NCBI RefSeq assembly: GCF_003967355.1
Contig: NZ_BIFH01000016.1
Location: 588,784-639,333 of the forward strand
DNA: 50,550 bases
DNA from: Embleya hyalina
GTDB lineage: Bacteria > Actinomycetota > Actinomycetes > Streptomycetales > Streptomycetaceae
Direction of reading: 5' to 3'
Shown: piece by piece, positions 1-8,816 of the stretch
Layout of the letters: every line of letters begins with the position of its first letter
Numbering within the stretch: position 1 is the first letter of the stretch
Program-made: the position numbers and the translations under genes
Notes under the pieces: generated by a model
What the model was told of the DNA's origin: nothing
The model's input: only the letters and a program-made list of their open reading frames with translations
The model's database searches: none

Positions 1-1329
1 GCGTCGGCCGTGCCTGTGTCCGGTGTGCCCGCCTTGGCTGCGCCGGCGTCCGCTTCAGGCGCGTCCGAGTCGGCTGCGTCCGTTGCGGCTGCACTCGCGT
101 CCAGCGCGCCTGTGTCCGCCGCGCCCGCCTTGGTTGCGCCGACTTCCGCCGTGTTCACGTCCGCCTCGGCTGCGTGCGATTCCGTGTGGGGTGTTGCCTC
201 GTGGTCTGATCGTCGGTTCTCCTCCTCGTCGCCGGGCGGTGACGGTGGGGACGATCCCGTGATCGTGGCCGAGGCGGCCGGGTATGGGTGGTTCGCGCTC
301 GGGTGGGCGGATGGGCATGGTGGGGGTGGGGGAACCGCCGCCGAGCGGTTCGCGCTTCGGCAGGAGATCTGCCGGCATCGGCTGCCGATCCTGGATGCGC
401 TGACCACCGCCACCGTGTTCGGCCCGGCGATCGCCCGGTACGGCTCGGCGGAGCAGCGGGCGGGACTGTTGCCGGCGCTGCGCGAGGGCACGATCCGGAT
501 CGCGCTGGGATACCGGTGGTCCGAGGCCGACTTCGATCCGGCCGCGGTGCGGGCGAGCGCGGTTCGGGCCGGCGCCGGCGAGCGGGACGACTGGATCCTC
601 ACCGGTGCGCGGATATGGACGGTGGACGCACATCGCGCCGACCGGATGTGGCTGGTGGCCCGTACCGACGCCGACGTCGAGTCGCCGCGTGCCGGGCTCA
701 CCGTCTTTCTGGTGCCCACCGATACGCCGGGTGTACTGCTGCGACCGCATCGTTCGCCGGCGGGCGAGAGCGGATGCGTCGTGCTGCTCGACGAGGTCCG
801 GGTGTCGGACTCGGCCAGGATCGGTGCCGTGGGCGGTGGTTGGGCACCGGTGGCCGAGACGTTCGCCGCCGAGCCGATCCTGCTCGGCGACGTCGCGGCC
901 ACGTTGCATCGTCGCCTGACGGATCTGATCGCACTGCTGCGTGCGGGCGCCGGGACGCGGCCGCCGGCGGGCACCCGCGGGTCGGCGGCCCGAGCGGCGT
1001 TGGCCGAACTGGCCGTGCGCACCCAGGCCGTGCGGCTCCTGGCCACCGCGGCGGCGGTGCCCGCGCCGGGCGGCCGGGCGGAACATCGGAGTCTGCATGC
1101 CTCGGCGGCTCGGGTACTGGGGGCCGAATTGGCCGCCGACTTCGGTCCGGTCGGCCTCGAACTGCTCGGCCCCGCGGCGGTTCTGGGCACCGGGGCCCCG
1201 GGCGCGCCGGGAGCCGGAGGCTTCGAGCCGGAACTGTGGCCCGCCCCGCCCTACACCCCCGTCGGCGACACCGACGACCTGCGCCACGACCTCCTGGCCC
1301 ACTCCCTCGGCCTACCGGCCCGCGCCTGA
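1..1329 (+). CDS. Acyl-CoA dehydrogenase-like protein (partial, 5' end outside window)
   Basis: The frame is open to the left edge, so the true start may lie upstream; the first internal GTG is at position 10. The first 75 or so residues are Ala/Ser/Pro-rich and low in complexity. After that the protein follows the acyl-CoA dehydrogenase plan: an N-domain helix with the pattern around FGPAIARYGSAEQRAGLLPAL, a middle beta domain (WILTGARIWTVDAHRADRMW, then GLTVFLVPTDTPGV), and a short C-terminal helical domain. The usual middle-domain motif TEPxxGSD is not recognisable; the equivalent place reads RWSEADFDP. A normal FAD/acyl-CoA site is therefore doubtful, and it may be a divergent or non-catalytic partner of another dehydrogenase. 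It converges on the following LAL regulator with 25 bases between stop codons. Confidence 0.7.
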   Translation, partial: ASAVPVSGVPALAAPASASGASESAASVAAALASSAPVSAAPALVAPTSAVFTSASAACDSVWGVASWSDRRFSSSSPGGDGGDDPVIVAEAAGYGWFALGWADGHGGGGGTAAERFALRQEICRHRLPILDALTTATVFGPAIARYGSAEQRAGLLPALREGTIRIALGYRWSEADFDPAAVRASAVRAGAGERDDWILTGARIWTVDAHRADRMWLVARTDADVESPRAGLTVFLVPTDTPGVLLRPHRSPAGESGCVVLLDEVRVSDSARIGAVGGGWAPVAETFAAEPILLGDVAATLHRRLTDLIALLRAGAGTRPPAGTRGSAARAALAELAVRTQAVRLLATAAAVPAPGGRAEHRSLHASAARVLGAELAADFGPVGLELLGPAAVLGTGAPGAPGAGGFEPELWPAPPYTPVGDTDDLRHDLLAHSLGLPARA

Positions 1330-1354
1330 CGCGGAGGGCGGCCGGGTCGGACGA

Positions 1355-4036
1355 TCAGACTCTGTGGAGGCCGGTGCGGAGGTGGGACGGGAGTTCGCGG
1401 CGGTTTTTGATGTCGAGCTTGCGGTAGACCCTGGTGAGGTGCTGTTCGACGGTGCTGACCGTGATGAACAGTTCCTCCGAGATGCCTCGGTTGCTGTACC
1501 CGCAGGCGGCGAGCGCGGCCACGCGCTTCTCCGATTCGCTGAGGTTGGTGTCGCCGGCGGTGGGGGTGCCGGTGGAGGCGGTGAGCAGGTCGGTGTAGGC
1601 GTGTGCGACGGCGCGGTGGCGTGGGCGGGCGCCGCAGTCGCGGGTGAGGTGCCAGACGCGGCTTTGGAGCGTCGCGGCGCGGGCCGGTTCGGCGCGGGCG
1701 CGGTACGACTCGGCCAGGGCCTCGAGGGTACGGGCCAGTTCCAGGGGATCCTCGGAGCGGCGCAGTGCCTCGACCGCCTGGGTGAGCAGTTCCGGGCGCT
1801 CGGCGACGTCCACCGTCATCGCCCGCAGGCGCAATGCCGTGCCTCGGACCCGGCCGCCCCCGGGACCGCACAGCCGCAACTGCTCGATCACCAACCGCCG
1901 GGCCCGCTCGGTCTCGTCCAGGCGCAGCAGCGCCTCGGCGACGTCGGTCCGCCACGGGATCAGGAACGGCTGGTCGACCCGCCAGGTGTGGACCAGCCAG
2001 GCCACGTGCAGGAAGTCGGCGAGCGCCGCGCGGGCCCGGTCGGTGGCCAGGTGGAACCGGCCCCGGGCACGGAGGTAGGCCAGGCCGTGCAGGCTGGAGT
2101 ACAGCGCCTTGGTGACCGGCCGGTTCACCTGACGGGCCGCGGCCTCGTAGTCGCCCATCGCGGTGTACACCGAGATCAGCCCGGCCAGCGGGCCGCCGAG
2201 GTACAGACTGCCGGTGTGCTCGGGCATCGCCGCCATCGCCTGGTGCGCGTACCCTTCCGCGTCCGGCAACCGCCCCTGACGCAGCGCCGCTTCGGCACAC
2301 GCGGAGGCGAACACCGCCGCCCAGCCGGGGGCTTCGCGCCGGATCGATTCGGCAAGGAAGTCCCGGCAGTGCGCCTCCGCGACGCTCGCCCGGTCGCGCG
2401 CGATCGACAACCGCGCGGCCGTCACGATCGGGAACAGCGTCACGTCCGTCAGCCCCGACACGCGCAGGAGCCGTTCGGCCACCTCCAGCCGCTCGGCCGG
2501 ATCCGCCGCCGCCGCGCTCGGGTCGGGACCGTCCGACCACGGGAACGGCACGTCCGACTCGACGTGTTCGACCCACTCGGCTCGGGGGTCGGTGCGCTTG
2601 CGGAGCCGGTCGAACACTTCGCGCGCCGCGTCGAGTCGCCCGTGGGCGCGCAGTTGCCGGGCCACCGAGGCCATGCTCGACTCCGGCAGGTCGCCGACCG
2701 CGAGCGCGGCCAACGGTTCGCCCAGGCAGCGCTGTTCGGCGGCGCTCGGGTTCAGCCGCCAGGAGATCTCGGCCAGGCGCACATGGATCTCGGCCCGGAC
2801 CGCGCGGTCGCGGCACTGTTCGGCGGCCAACTCCAGATAGTCGACGGCGCGTCGGGCCCGGTCCCGGGACAGCGCCTCCTCGGCGGCCTCCCGCAACACC
2901 CCCACCGCCCACGGGTCCGATGCGTCGCGCGCGGCGAGCAGGTGCCGGGCCGTCCGCGCCGCCGGGGCGCCCTCGTGTCGCAGGATCGTGGCCGCCCGGC
3001 GGTGCAGCGCGCCCTGCTCGGCCGGATCCAGGCTGTCCAGCAGCGCGGTTCGGGCCGCCCGGCGCAGGCGCTCGTCCTCGATCAGGCCGGCGGCGGCCAG
3101 CGCGCCCAGACCCTGTGCGGTGGTCACCGGGGTGGTGCCGGCGAGCGCGCCCGACACCTCGGCGGACGCGGGCGCGCCCAGGATCGCCAGCGCCTTGGCC
3201 ACCCGCCACATGCCGGCGCCGCCGCGCCGCAGGCAGGCGCGTACGGCCTGGCTGTACGGGCCGCCGGGTGCGGGCCGCGGCACGATCGTCGCGGCGCGGT
3301 CGGTCGCCGACCGATACTCCTCGACCAGGGCGCGAAGCAACAGCGGGTTGCCGCCGGTGATTTCGTGGAACGCGTGGGAATGATCCCGCCACGGCGGGTC
3401 GAAGGCCGCGGCCGACGACTCGGCCACGCCGGCCGGGCTCAGCGGGGCGAGTCGGATCCGGCGCAGTGCCGGTTGGCGCAGGAACTCCGTGTCCAGTTGC
3501 GGGTCTTGCAGTGCCGGGCCGGGGGAGCGGGCGAACAGCACCAGGACCCGGGCCCGGCCGGAGTGGCGGCCCAGGTGCAGCAGGCACTGGACGGACGCGG
3601 CGTCGGCGTGTTGGAGGTCGTCCACGCACACCACGACCGGGTGCCGACGCGCGACGTCGTGCAGCGCGGTGGTGAGTCGGCGGGCCGCGCGGGGCGCGTC
3701 GCCGTCGTCGAGCATCTCGGCCAGCGGCGTCGCGAGTCCGGCGGGCAGGCCCGGACCGTCCAGGAACTGGCGCAGCACGCCGAGCGGTTGCCCGCTCGTG
3801 GTGCGCGATCCGGTCGCGGTCAGCAGCAGCGCGCCGATGTCGCCGGCTCGTTCGCCGACCCAGGACAACGTCTCGGTCTTGCCGCAGCCGACGCCCGCCT
3901 CGACCAGGACGACGCCGCCCCGGGCCTCGGCGCACTCCTCGAGCGCGGTGCGCAACATGCCGAGTTCCGGACCTCGTTCGATGAACTCCATGGCCTCCGC
4001 GCGCCCCCAAATGTCGGCCTGCACACGTTCTCCCAC
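1355..4036 (-). CDS. LAL-family (ATPase plus LuxR) transcriptional regulator
   Basis: This is an 893-residue regulator of the large ATP-binding LuxR class, which act as pathway-specific activators. A P-loop lies at about residues 47-54 (AGVGCGKT) and a Walker B strand near residue 135 (VVVCVDDLQ). A long, poorly conserved TPR-like helical middle follows. The C-terminus is a LuxR/GerE helix-turn-helix from about residue 830 (LSESEKRVAALAACGYSNRG, then VEQHLTRVYRKLDI). The start is a GTG; an in-frame ATG at codon 16 (MEFIERGPELGML) is an alternative that begins right at the ATPase domain. Its length is normal for the family. The target is unknown; the neighbouring acyl-CoA dehydrogenase is convergent, not co-transcribed. 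Confidence 0.92.
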   Translation of the reverse strand: MGERVQADIWGRAEAMEFIERGPELGMLRTALEECAEARGGVVLVEAGVGCGKTETLSWVGERAGDIGALLLTATGSRTTSGQPLGVLRQFLDGPGLPAGLATPLAEMLDDGDAPRAARRLTTALHDVARRHPVVVCVDDLQHADAASVQCLLHLGRHSGRARVLVLFARSPGPALQDPQLDTEFLRQPALRRIRLAPLSPAGVAESSAAAFDPPWRDHSHAFHEITGGNPLLLRALVEEYRSATDRAATIVPRPAPGGPYSQAVRACLRRGGAGMWRVAKALAILGAPASAEVSGALAGTTPVTTAQGLGALAAAGLIEDERLRRAARTALLDSLDPAEQGALHRRAATILRHEGAPAARTARHLLAARDASDPWAVGVLREAAEEALSRDRARRAVDYLELAAEQCRDRAVRAEIHVRLAEISWRLNPSAAEQRCLGEPLAALAVGDLPESSMASVARQLRAHGRLDAAREVFDRLRKRTDPRAEWVEHVESDVPFPWSDGPDPSAAAADPAERLEVAERLLRVSGLTDVTLFPIVTAARLSIARDRASVAEAHCRDFLAESIRREAPGWAAVFASACAEAALRQGRLPDAEGYAHQAMAAMPEHTGSLYLGGPLAGLISVYTAMGDYEAAARQVNRPVTKALYSSLHGLAYLRARGRFHLATDRARAALADFLHVAWLVHTWRVDQPFLIPWRTDVAEALLRLDETERARRLVIEQLRLCGPGGGRVRGTALRLRAMTVDVAERPELLTQAVEALRRSEDPLELARTLEALAESYRARAEPARAATLQSRVWHLTRDCGARPRHRAVAHAYTDLLTASTGTPTAGDTNLSESEKRVAALAACGYSNRGISEELFITVSTVEQHLTRVYRKLDIKNRRELPSHLRTGLHRV

Positions 4037-4139
4037 CGGTGCATGAAACCCCGGTCACGTGGAACAAGTCAACCATCGGTAACCGGCCACTGACCCGTAG
4101 TGACTGTAGGGGAGATCATCCGTGGCGGGAAGGTCCGCG

Positions 4140-4184
4140 CCCGAAACGCCCACACCCGAAACGCCCACGCCCGGAATGCCCGCG
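4140..4184. repeat. Three tandem copies of a 15-bp unit
   Basis: Three head-to-tail copies with the core CCCGAAACGCCCAC lie in the gap between the LAL regulator promoter and the end of the TetR gene. The third copy is diverged (CCCGGAATGCCCGCG). No clear hairpin is formed and no gene covers it. The role is unknown; it may simply be slippage-generated DNA. Confidence 0.6.
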
Positions 4185-4213
4185 ACGGCCCGCCGAGTTC
4201 CCGTGCACGCGGT

Positions 4214-4819
4214 CTAGAGCGGAAGGCCCGCCTCCAGGCGGCCGAGGGCGTCGTCGAGGGCGGCGACCAGATCCAGGTCCGGCTCGTCGGCCCAGCGCAC
4301 CATCGTGTCCAGCATGATGCCGAACGCGGCGCCCGTGAGCGCCCGGATCGCCGGATCGTCGGCGCCGCGCCCGGTTCGCTCCGCGAGCAGCGCCGTGACC
4401 GTGCGCATGACCTCGACGAAGTTGGCGAAGCTCAGTCCGCGCAGCGTCGGCACCGACAACATCAGTACGGTTCGCCGCCGCGCCTCGGCCAGTTCGTCGG
4501 GGGTCAGCGCGGCCAGCGTCTCGCGCAGTGCCGCCCGCAGCGTCGGGATCGGCGGCAGTTCCGCCGGCCGGCTGCGCAACGACTCCAGGAACACCGGGTC
4601 GTAGGCGTCGGAGAGGACCAGGTCCTCCTTGGTGGCGAAGTAGCGGAAGACCGTGCTCGGCGCCACCTCGGCCACCTCGGCGATCTGCTCGACCGTGGTC
4701 GCGTCGTAGCCCCGCTCGTCGAACAGTCGCAGCGCCGCGCGCTGGATGGCCGCGCGCGTCCGGGCCTTCTTGCGCTCCCGGATCCCGACCGTCGGCGCTG
4801 CGGGGGAGGACGACGTCAT
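4214..4819 (-). CDS. TetR-family transcriptional regulator
   Basis: This 201-residue protein has a classical N-terminal TetR helix-turn-helix: RERKKARTRAAIQRAALRLF, then GYDATTVEQIAEVAEVAPST, and the FRYFATKEDL motif. A ligand-binding helical domain follows, resembling the MftR-like C-terminal class. The ATG chosen has a GAGGTG ribosome binding site four bases upstream. Another ATG four codons earlier (MRCPM) is possible, while the open frame before that lacks TetR-like sequence. It is divergent from the polysaccharide deacetylase lipoprotein, so that gene or itself is the natural target. No enzyme gene is coupled to it. Confidence 0.93.
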   Translation of the reverse strand: MTSSSPAAPTVGIRERKKARTRAAIQRAALRLFDERGYDATTVEQIAEVAEVAPSTVFRYFATKEDLVLSDAYDPVFLESLRSRPAELPPIPTLRAALRETLAALTPDELAEARRRTVLMLSVPTLRGLSFANFVEVMRTVTALLAERTGRGADDPAIRALTGAAFGIMLDTMVRWADEPDLDLVAALDDALGRLEAGLPL

Positions 4820-5142
4820 CGGACACCTCATGCTCGGATACTCGGCGTCCGACCAGCGTACTGTCCGTGTCCCGGCCGCCCGCCCCGACCGCCCGCGCGG
4901 ACTCGGCCCGGAGGCGCGATCACCCGTTCGGGCGGCGACGACACCGGCCGCCCGGATGACGCGCGAGCCGCGCGCGGCGCTCGCCGTCCCGGTGCCGTTC
5001 GCGCGCACGCGGTCGGGTGCGGGCCGGGTCGGGACTCGGGTGGGTGGGGTGGTTCGGGGGCGTTCCGCTGGGCGTGGTCTTCTAGGGTGAGCGCTGTGTG
5101 GCGGGTGGCGTCGCGCGGGTGGGTCGGGTGGAGGGCGGCGCG
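4820..5142. other. Divergent intergenic region, TetR / deacetylase
   Basis: This 323-base non-coding stretch carries the start signals of both flanking genes. On the plus strand a TAGGGT hexamer gives a candidate -10 element for the deacetylase. No long palindrome typical of a TetR operator was found by eye, and no convincing small gene is present. Confidence 0.5.
5083..5088 (+). promoter_or_regulatory. Candidate -10 element (TAGGGT) for the deacetylase gene
   Basis: TAGGGT matches the actinomycete -10 pattern TAGRRT and lies 55 bases before the chosen ATG. The -35 side is not clear, so this is a weak prediction. Confidence 0.3.
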
Positions 5143-6030
5143 ATGGACGTGGGCCGGCGGGTGGTGTTGGCGGCTGCGCTCGGTGGGCTGCTGGCGGGGT
5201 GTTCGGAGTCGGGGAAGAGCGCCGCGCCGACGACGACTCCGCCCCCGCCCGCCGCCGGCCGGCCCGCGCCGCCCGGCGGCGATACGCCCCGGCCCGCCGC
5301 GACCACGCCGGCCGCCGCCGGTCCGACGCGTGCGGAGATCGTCGCCCGGTACGGCAAGCAGACGCCCAGCGGCTGGGGCCTCGAGGTGCCCGGGTCGTTG
5401 TCCCGGCTGCCGGGCAACGCCAAGGTCGCCGCGCTGACCTTCGACGCCTGTGGTGGCAAGGGCGGCGGCGAATACGATCGGGCCCTGATCGACTTCCTGC
5501 ACGAACGCTCCGTGCCCGCGACGCTGTTCGTCAACTCCCGGTGGATCGACGAGAATCCGGCCGTACTGCGGGAACTGGCCGCCGATCCGCTGTTCGAGAT
5601 CGCCAATCACGGTACCCGGCATCTGCCACTGTCCGTGTCCGGGCGCTCCGCGTACGGGATCCCCGGGACCCGGGACGCGGGCGAGGTGTACGACGAGGTC
5701 TCCGGGAACCGGGCCAGGCTCACCGAACTCCTCGGCCACCCACCGAAGTTCTTTCGTTCCGGCACAGCGTATTGCGACGATGTGGCGGCGCGGATCGTCA
5801 CCGACCTCGGTGAGCGGTTCGCGAGCTTCCACGTGAACGCCGACGGCGGGGCCACCTTCACCCCCGAGCAGGTCCGCAAGGCCATGCGCGACGTACGCCC
5901 CGGCTCGGTCGTGATCGGCCACTTCAATCACCCACGCGGCGGCACGGCGGCCGGGATCCGCCTGGCCGTGCCCGAACTCCTCCAGCAGGGTTACAGGTTC
6001 GTCCGGCTGTCCGACGCCCCGCGGTCCTGA
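5143..6030 (+). CDS. Polysaccharide deacetylase family lipoprotein
   Basis: The 295-residue protein is exported and lipidated: a short basic start, a hydrophobic core, then the lipobox LLAGC with the modifiable Cys at residue 20, and a Pro/Ala/Thr-rich linker to about residue 65. The catalytic domain is of the NodB type: LTFDACGG (motif 1), NHGTRH (metal-binding His pair), RSGTAYCDD (motif 3) and GHFNHP near the end. The LTFDACGG form is common in actinobacterial members and keeps the first Asp. It probably deacetylates N-acetyl sugars in the wall or in a capsule outside the membrane. The ATG has a GGAGGG-like site upstream; an earlier in-frame GTG would spoil the signal peptide. Confidence 0.9.
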   Translation: MDVGRRVVLAAALGGLLAGCSESGKSAAPTTTPPPPAAGRPAPPGGDTPRPAATTPAAAGPTRAEIVARYGKQTPSGWGLEVPGSLSRLPGNAKVAALTFDACGGKGGGEYDRALIDFLHERSVPATLFVNSRWIDENPAVLRELAADPLFEIANHGTRHLPLSVSGRSAYGIPGTRDAGEVYDEVSGNRARLTELLGHPPKFFRSGTAYCDDVAARIVTDLGERFASFHVNADGGATFTPEQVRKAMRDVRPGSVVIGHFNHPRGGTAAGIRLAVPELLQQGYRFVRLSDAPRS

Positions 6031-6040
6031 GCCGGGACCG
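6022..6040. terminator. Weak hairpin at the end of the deacetylase gene
   Basis: Six-base arms CGGTCC and GGACCG flank the stop codon in the 22-base gap between two convergent genes. The stem is short, so the function is uncertain. Confidence 0.3.
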
Positions 6041-6052
6041 ACCCGGGGATCA

Positions 6053-8284
6053 CTACCGTTCCAGAGCCGGGGGCGGGGGCGCGGGGGTGCCGCCGATGCC
6101 GAGGGTGCGCTCGTAGGCGGACTTCCAGGTGCCGGTCGCGAAGGCGTCCTGGAGCGCGTCGTTGACGGCGCCGCGCAGGGCCGGGTCGGTCAAGGGCACG
6201 GCGATGCCGTACTTCTCGGCGGTGACGGAGACCCCGACGATGCGGAGTTGGCCGGGATGGCTCGTCACGTAGCTCTGCAATCGGACCTGGTCGGTGGTGA
6301 CGGCGTCGACCCGGCGGGCGAGCAGGGCGTCCACGCATTGGCCGTAGGTGTCCAGGGCGAGCGCGCCGGCCTGGGGGAAGTCGTGGCGCAGTTTCAGGTA
6401 CGGGGTGCTGCCGATGACCGAGCACACGTTGGCGTGGGCCAGGGAGGAGTCGAAGCCGGTGAGGGTGAGATTGTCGGTGCGGGCCAGCACGCCCTGGCCG
6501 CCCGACAGGTACGGGCCGGCGAAGCCGACGCGCTCGCGGCGTTCGTCGGTGATGGTGAAGAGGTCGACGTAGTAGTCCACCCGGCCCTGGAGCACGGCGT
6601 TCACGCGTTCGGCGGGGGCGACCGTTCGAAACTGGATGCGATCCGCGCCGAAGCCCAGGTAGGCGGCGACGATCTTGGCCATCTCGATGTCGAACCCCGA
6701 ATAGGATCCGTTGACTTCGTCCCGGAAGCCGATCTGCGGCACATCCTCGGCGACGCCGACGACGAGCCGGCCGCGTGCGGTGGCGGCCCGGAACACCGGC
6801 GAGTCGGGGAGGAACACCCCGGAACGGACCCGCGGGTCGTGGGAGGACGGGCCGGCGCTGCCTTGCGCGTTGGGGGAGGAACGGCCGCCGGGGGTCGGGC
6901 GGTCGGACTCCGAGCCGGTCGCCGCACCCCCCGGAGTCTCGCGGCCCGGTGTTCCGCCGCCACCGGAGCCACGATTGTGCAGCGCCAGGATCAAGCCGAC
7001 GACGAGCGAGAGGACCACCACGACGGCGAAGCCCGTCTTCGTCGCCGTATGCCGGAGCCACGGCGGGACGGGAGCCTCCGGCCGCTCATCCGGGACGGGC
7101 GGCGCGCCCGGGTGCGGCCCGGGTGTCCCACCCACGGGTCGTATTCCCGCCGCCTCGTCCGTGGCCGGAACATCCGGTGCCTCGTCCGGTGCCGACGGGT
7201 CGGGCGTGCCGGCGGTGGGCCGTTGCCCCGGCGCTTCGCCCGCCGTCGGGGTTTCCGCCGTCTCGTCCGCGGGCCGAACTCGTGGCGTGTCGTCCCTGCT
7301 TCGCGGCCCGGGCAGCATTCCCGTGGTCCGGGTGCCGGCCTCGCCCGGTGTCCGCGGGTCCGCCGTCTCGTCGGTGTCCGCCGCGGTCCTCGCCTCGTCC
7401 TTCGTGGGCGCCCCGCGCACCTCCCCCGGAGCCCGCGGTCGCGGCGAGGGCCGGTCACCGGCGGGCCTGCCGAGGTCCATGGCCGCTTCCAACATCGAGC
7501 CCGCGTCCGGATACCGGTCGGCGACCTCCTTCGCCATCGCCGTTGCCACCAACTCGGCCAGTTCCGGGGACGGTCGCGGATCGGCGTCGGTCACCGTCGG
7601 CACCGGTGCGTTGAGATGCCCGTACAGGATGGCGGCCGCGTTCGCGCCCGGGTAGGGCAGTCGGCCCGTGAGCAGTTCGTACAACAGGCAGCCGACCGCG
7701 TAGACGTCGCTGTACGGGCCGGCCTCGCCGCCGCGGATGACCTCGGGGGCCATGTACGCGACCGTGCCGAGCAGGGTGCCGGTGGCGGTCAGTCGACCGG
7801 TGTCGGCGCCGGTGATCCGGGCGATGCCGAAGTCGGTGACCTTGAGGCCGCCGTCGGCGCGGACCATGACGTTGGCCGGTTTGATGTCGCGGTGCACCAC
7901 GCCGTGCCGGTGCGCGTGGTCGAGCGCGGCGAGCACGGCCCGTACCGTCGGCAGCGCCTCCTCGGCCGACAACGGACCTCGATCCGCCAGCAGTTGGGCG
8001 AGGGTGTGGCCCTCGATGAGCTCCATCACCAGGTAGACGACCGGTTCGCCCGCGACGTCGACCTCGTCGTGGTCGTGCACGATCACGATGCCCGGATGGT
8101 TCAGCCCGGCCGCCGCCCGCGCCTCGGTGAGGAACCGCCGCCTGACGACGGGATCGTGGGCGAGTTCGGGGGCGAGCAGCTTGACCGCGACGGACCGACC
8201 GAGTCGGGTGTCCCTGGCCCGGTACACCCGCGCCATCCCGCCTCGGCCCAGCAGGGGACCCAGGACGTAGCGCCCGACCTCCAT
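6053..8284 (-). CDS. Receptor Ser/Thr protein kinase fused to an extracytoplasmic amino-acid-type solute-binding domain
   Basis: This 743-residue protein has three parts. Residues 1-270 are a complete Hanks-type kinase: glycine loop at 13-20 (GRGGMARV), Lys35, Glu54, catalytic Asp133 in HRDIKPAN, DFG at 151-153 and APE near 180. A Pro/Thr/Asp/Glu-rich linker of about 130 residues leads to one transmembrane helix at 419-436. Outside the membrane, about 496-730 is a family 3 solute-binding domain (LVVGVAEDVPQIGF, then YSGFDIEMAKIVAAYLGF, and VDYYVDLFTITDERR), as in GlnH-type amino-acid transporters. No transporter genes adjoin it, so it is probably a sensor: ligand outside, phosphorylation inside. 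The ATG has a GGGGGAGAG site. A 10-bp palindrome (CACCATGGTG) lies 44 bases upstream. Confidence 0.93.
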   Translation of the reverse strand: MEVGRYVLGPLLGRGGMARVYRARDTRLGRSVAVKLLAPELAHDPVVRRRFLTEARAAAGLNHPGIVIVHDHDEVDVAGEPVVYLVMELIEGHTLAQLLADRGPLSAEEALPTVRAVLAALDHAHRHGVVHRDIKPANVMVRADGGLKVTDFGIARITGADTGRLTATGTLLGTVAYMAPEVIRGGEAGPYSDVYAVGCLLYELLTGRLPYPGANAAAILYGHLNAPVPTVTDADPRPSPELAELVATAMAKEVADRYPDAGSMLEAAMDLGRPAGDRPSPRPRAPGEVRGAPTKDEARTAADTDETADPRTPGEAGTRTTGMLPGPRSRDDTPRVRPADETAETPTAGEAPGQRPTAGTPDPSAPDEAPDVPATDEAAGIRPVGGTPGPHPGAPPVPDERPEAPVPPWLRHTATKTGFAVVVVLSLVVGLILALHNRGSGGGGTPGRETPGGAATGSESDRPTPGGRSSPNAQGSAGPSSHDPRVRSGVFLPDSPVFRAATARGRLVVGVAEDVPQIGFRDEVNGSYSGFDIEMAKIVAAYLGFGADRIQFRTVAPAERVNAVLQGRVDYYVDLFTITDERRERVGFAGPYLSGGQGVLARTDNLTLTGFDSSLAHANVCSVIGSTPYLKLRHDFPQAGALALDTYGQCVDALLARRVDAVTTDQVRLQSYVTSHPGQLRIVGVSVTAEKYGIAVPLTDPALRGAVNDALQDAFATGTWKSAYERTLGIGGTPAPPPPALER

Positions 8285-8426
8285 CGTCTCTCCCCCGTCA
8301 CGCGCCCCACCCGTGATGTCGCAGCGGCACCATGGTGTCACCCGAACCGGCAGCCCACACGCGACTCGCCCCAACCCCCGCCGCCCGGGCGTCGGCGCGG
8401 GACACGCGGACGGACCACCCGCACGG

Positions 8427-8816
8427 CTACGGGTTCGCCCCCGGCGGAACACCTCCGGGGCGCTCCGCATCGCCGTCGTCGCCGGCCGCCTGTCCGCTCG
8501 TCCCCGGGGTGTGCCGGCGGTGGACGTACTCCGGGCGGCCGGCACCGCCGTAGCGGGGTTCGCGCGCCGAGGTGACCGCGACCACGTCGGCCTCGTGGCC
8601 CTGTGCGCGCATGCTCCGGCACGGGTCGAGGCCGTGCAGGTCCGGGAGGTACAGGTCGAGCAGGACCAGGTCGACCCGGCGCGTGGACAACAACCGCGGC
8701 GCCTCGGTACCGCTGCCGCCGACGCCGGCGATCTCGAAGCCGGGGACACGGCCGGTGAACACCGCGTGTGCGTCGGCGAGTACGGGATCGTCCTCGACCA
8801 CCAGGGTGCCGATCAC
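8427..8816 (-). CDS. Truncated CitB/DcuR-type response regulator (no output domain)
   Basis: The N-terminal 86 residues are a good receiver: acidic pair at residues 8-10 (EDD), phospho-acceptor Asp54 in VLLDLYLPD, and Thr82 in VAVTSA. The protein then departs from the family: about 43 low-complexity residues to the stop, with no conserved Lys strand and no helix-turn-helix. Family members are normally about 220-240 residues; this is 129. I looked in the other two frames after the break and found no continuation of the receiver or of an HTH, so it looks like a deletion rather than a single frameshift. The GTG start overlaps the stop of the histidine kinase (GTGA), which is the usual coupling for such pairs. 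Confidence 0.65.
   Translation of the reverse strand: MIGTLVVEDDPVLADAHAVFTGRVPGFEIAGVGGSGTEAPRLLSTRRVDLVLLDLYLPDLHGLDPCRSMRAQGHEADVVAVTSAREPRYGGAGRPEYVHRRHTPGTSGQAAGDDGDAERPGGVPPGANP

Noticed and set aside
941-4093. A 1050-codon plus-strand frame across the LAL regulator
   Set aside because: Repetitive Arg/Gly/Ala composition without motifs; the LAL protein on the other strand has P-loop and HTH.
8427-8580. A single frameshift as the cause of the truncated response regulator
   Set aside because: Both other frames after the break fail to show the receiver Lys strand or a helix-turn-helix, so a simple one-base shift does not restore the protein.
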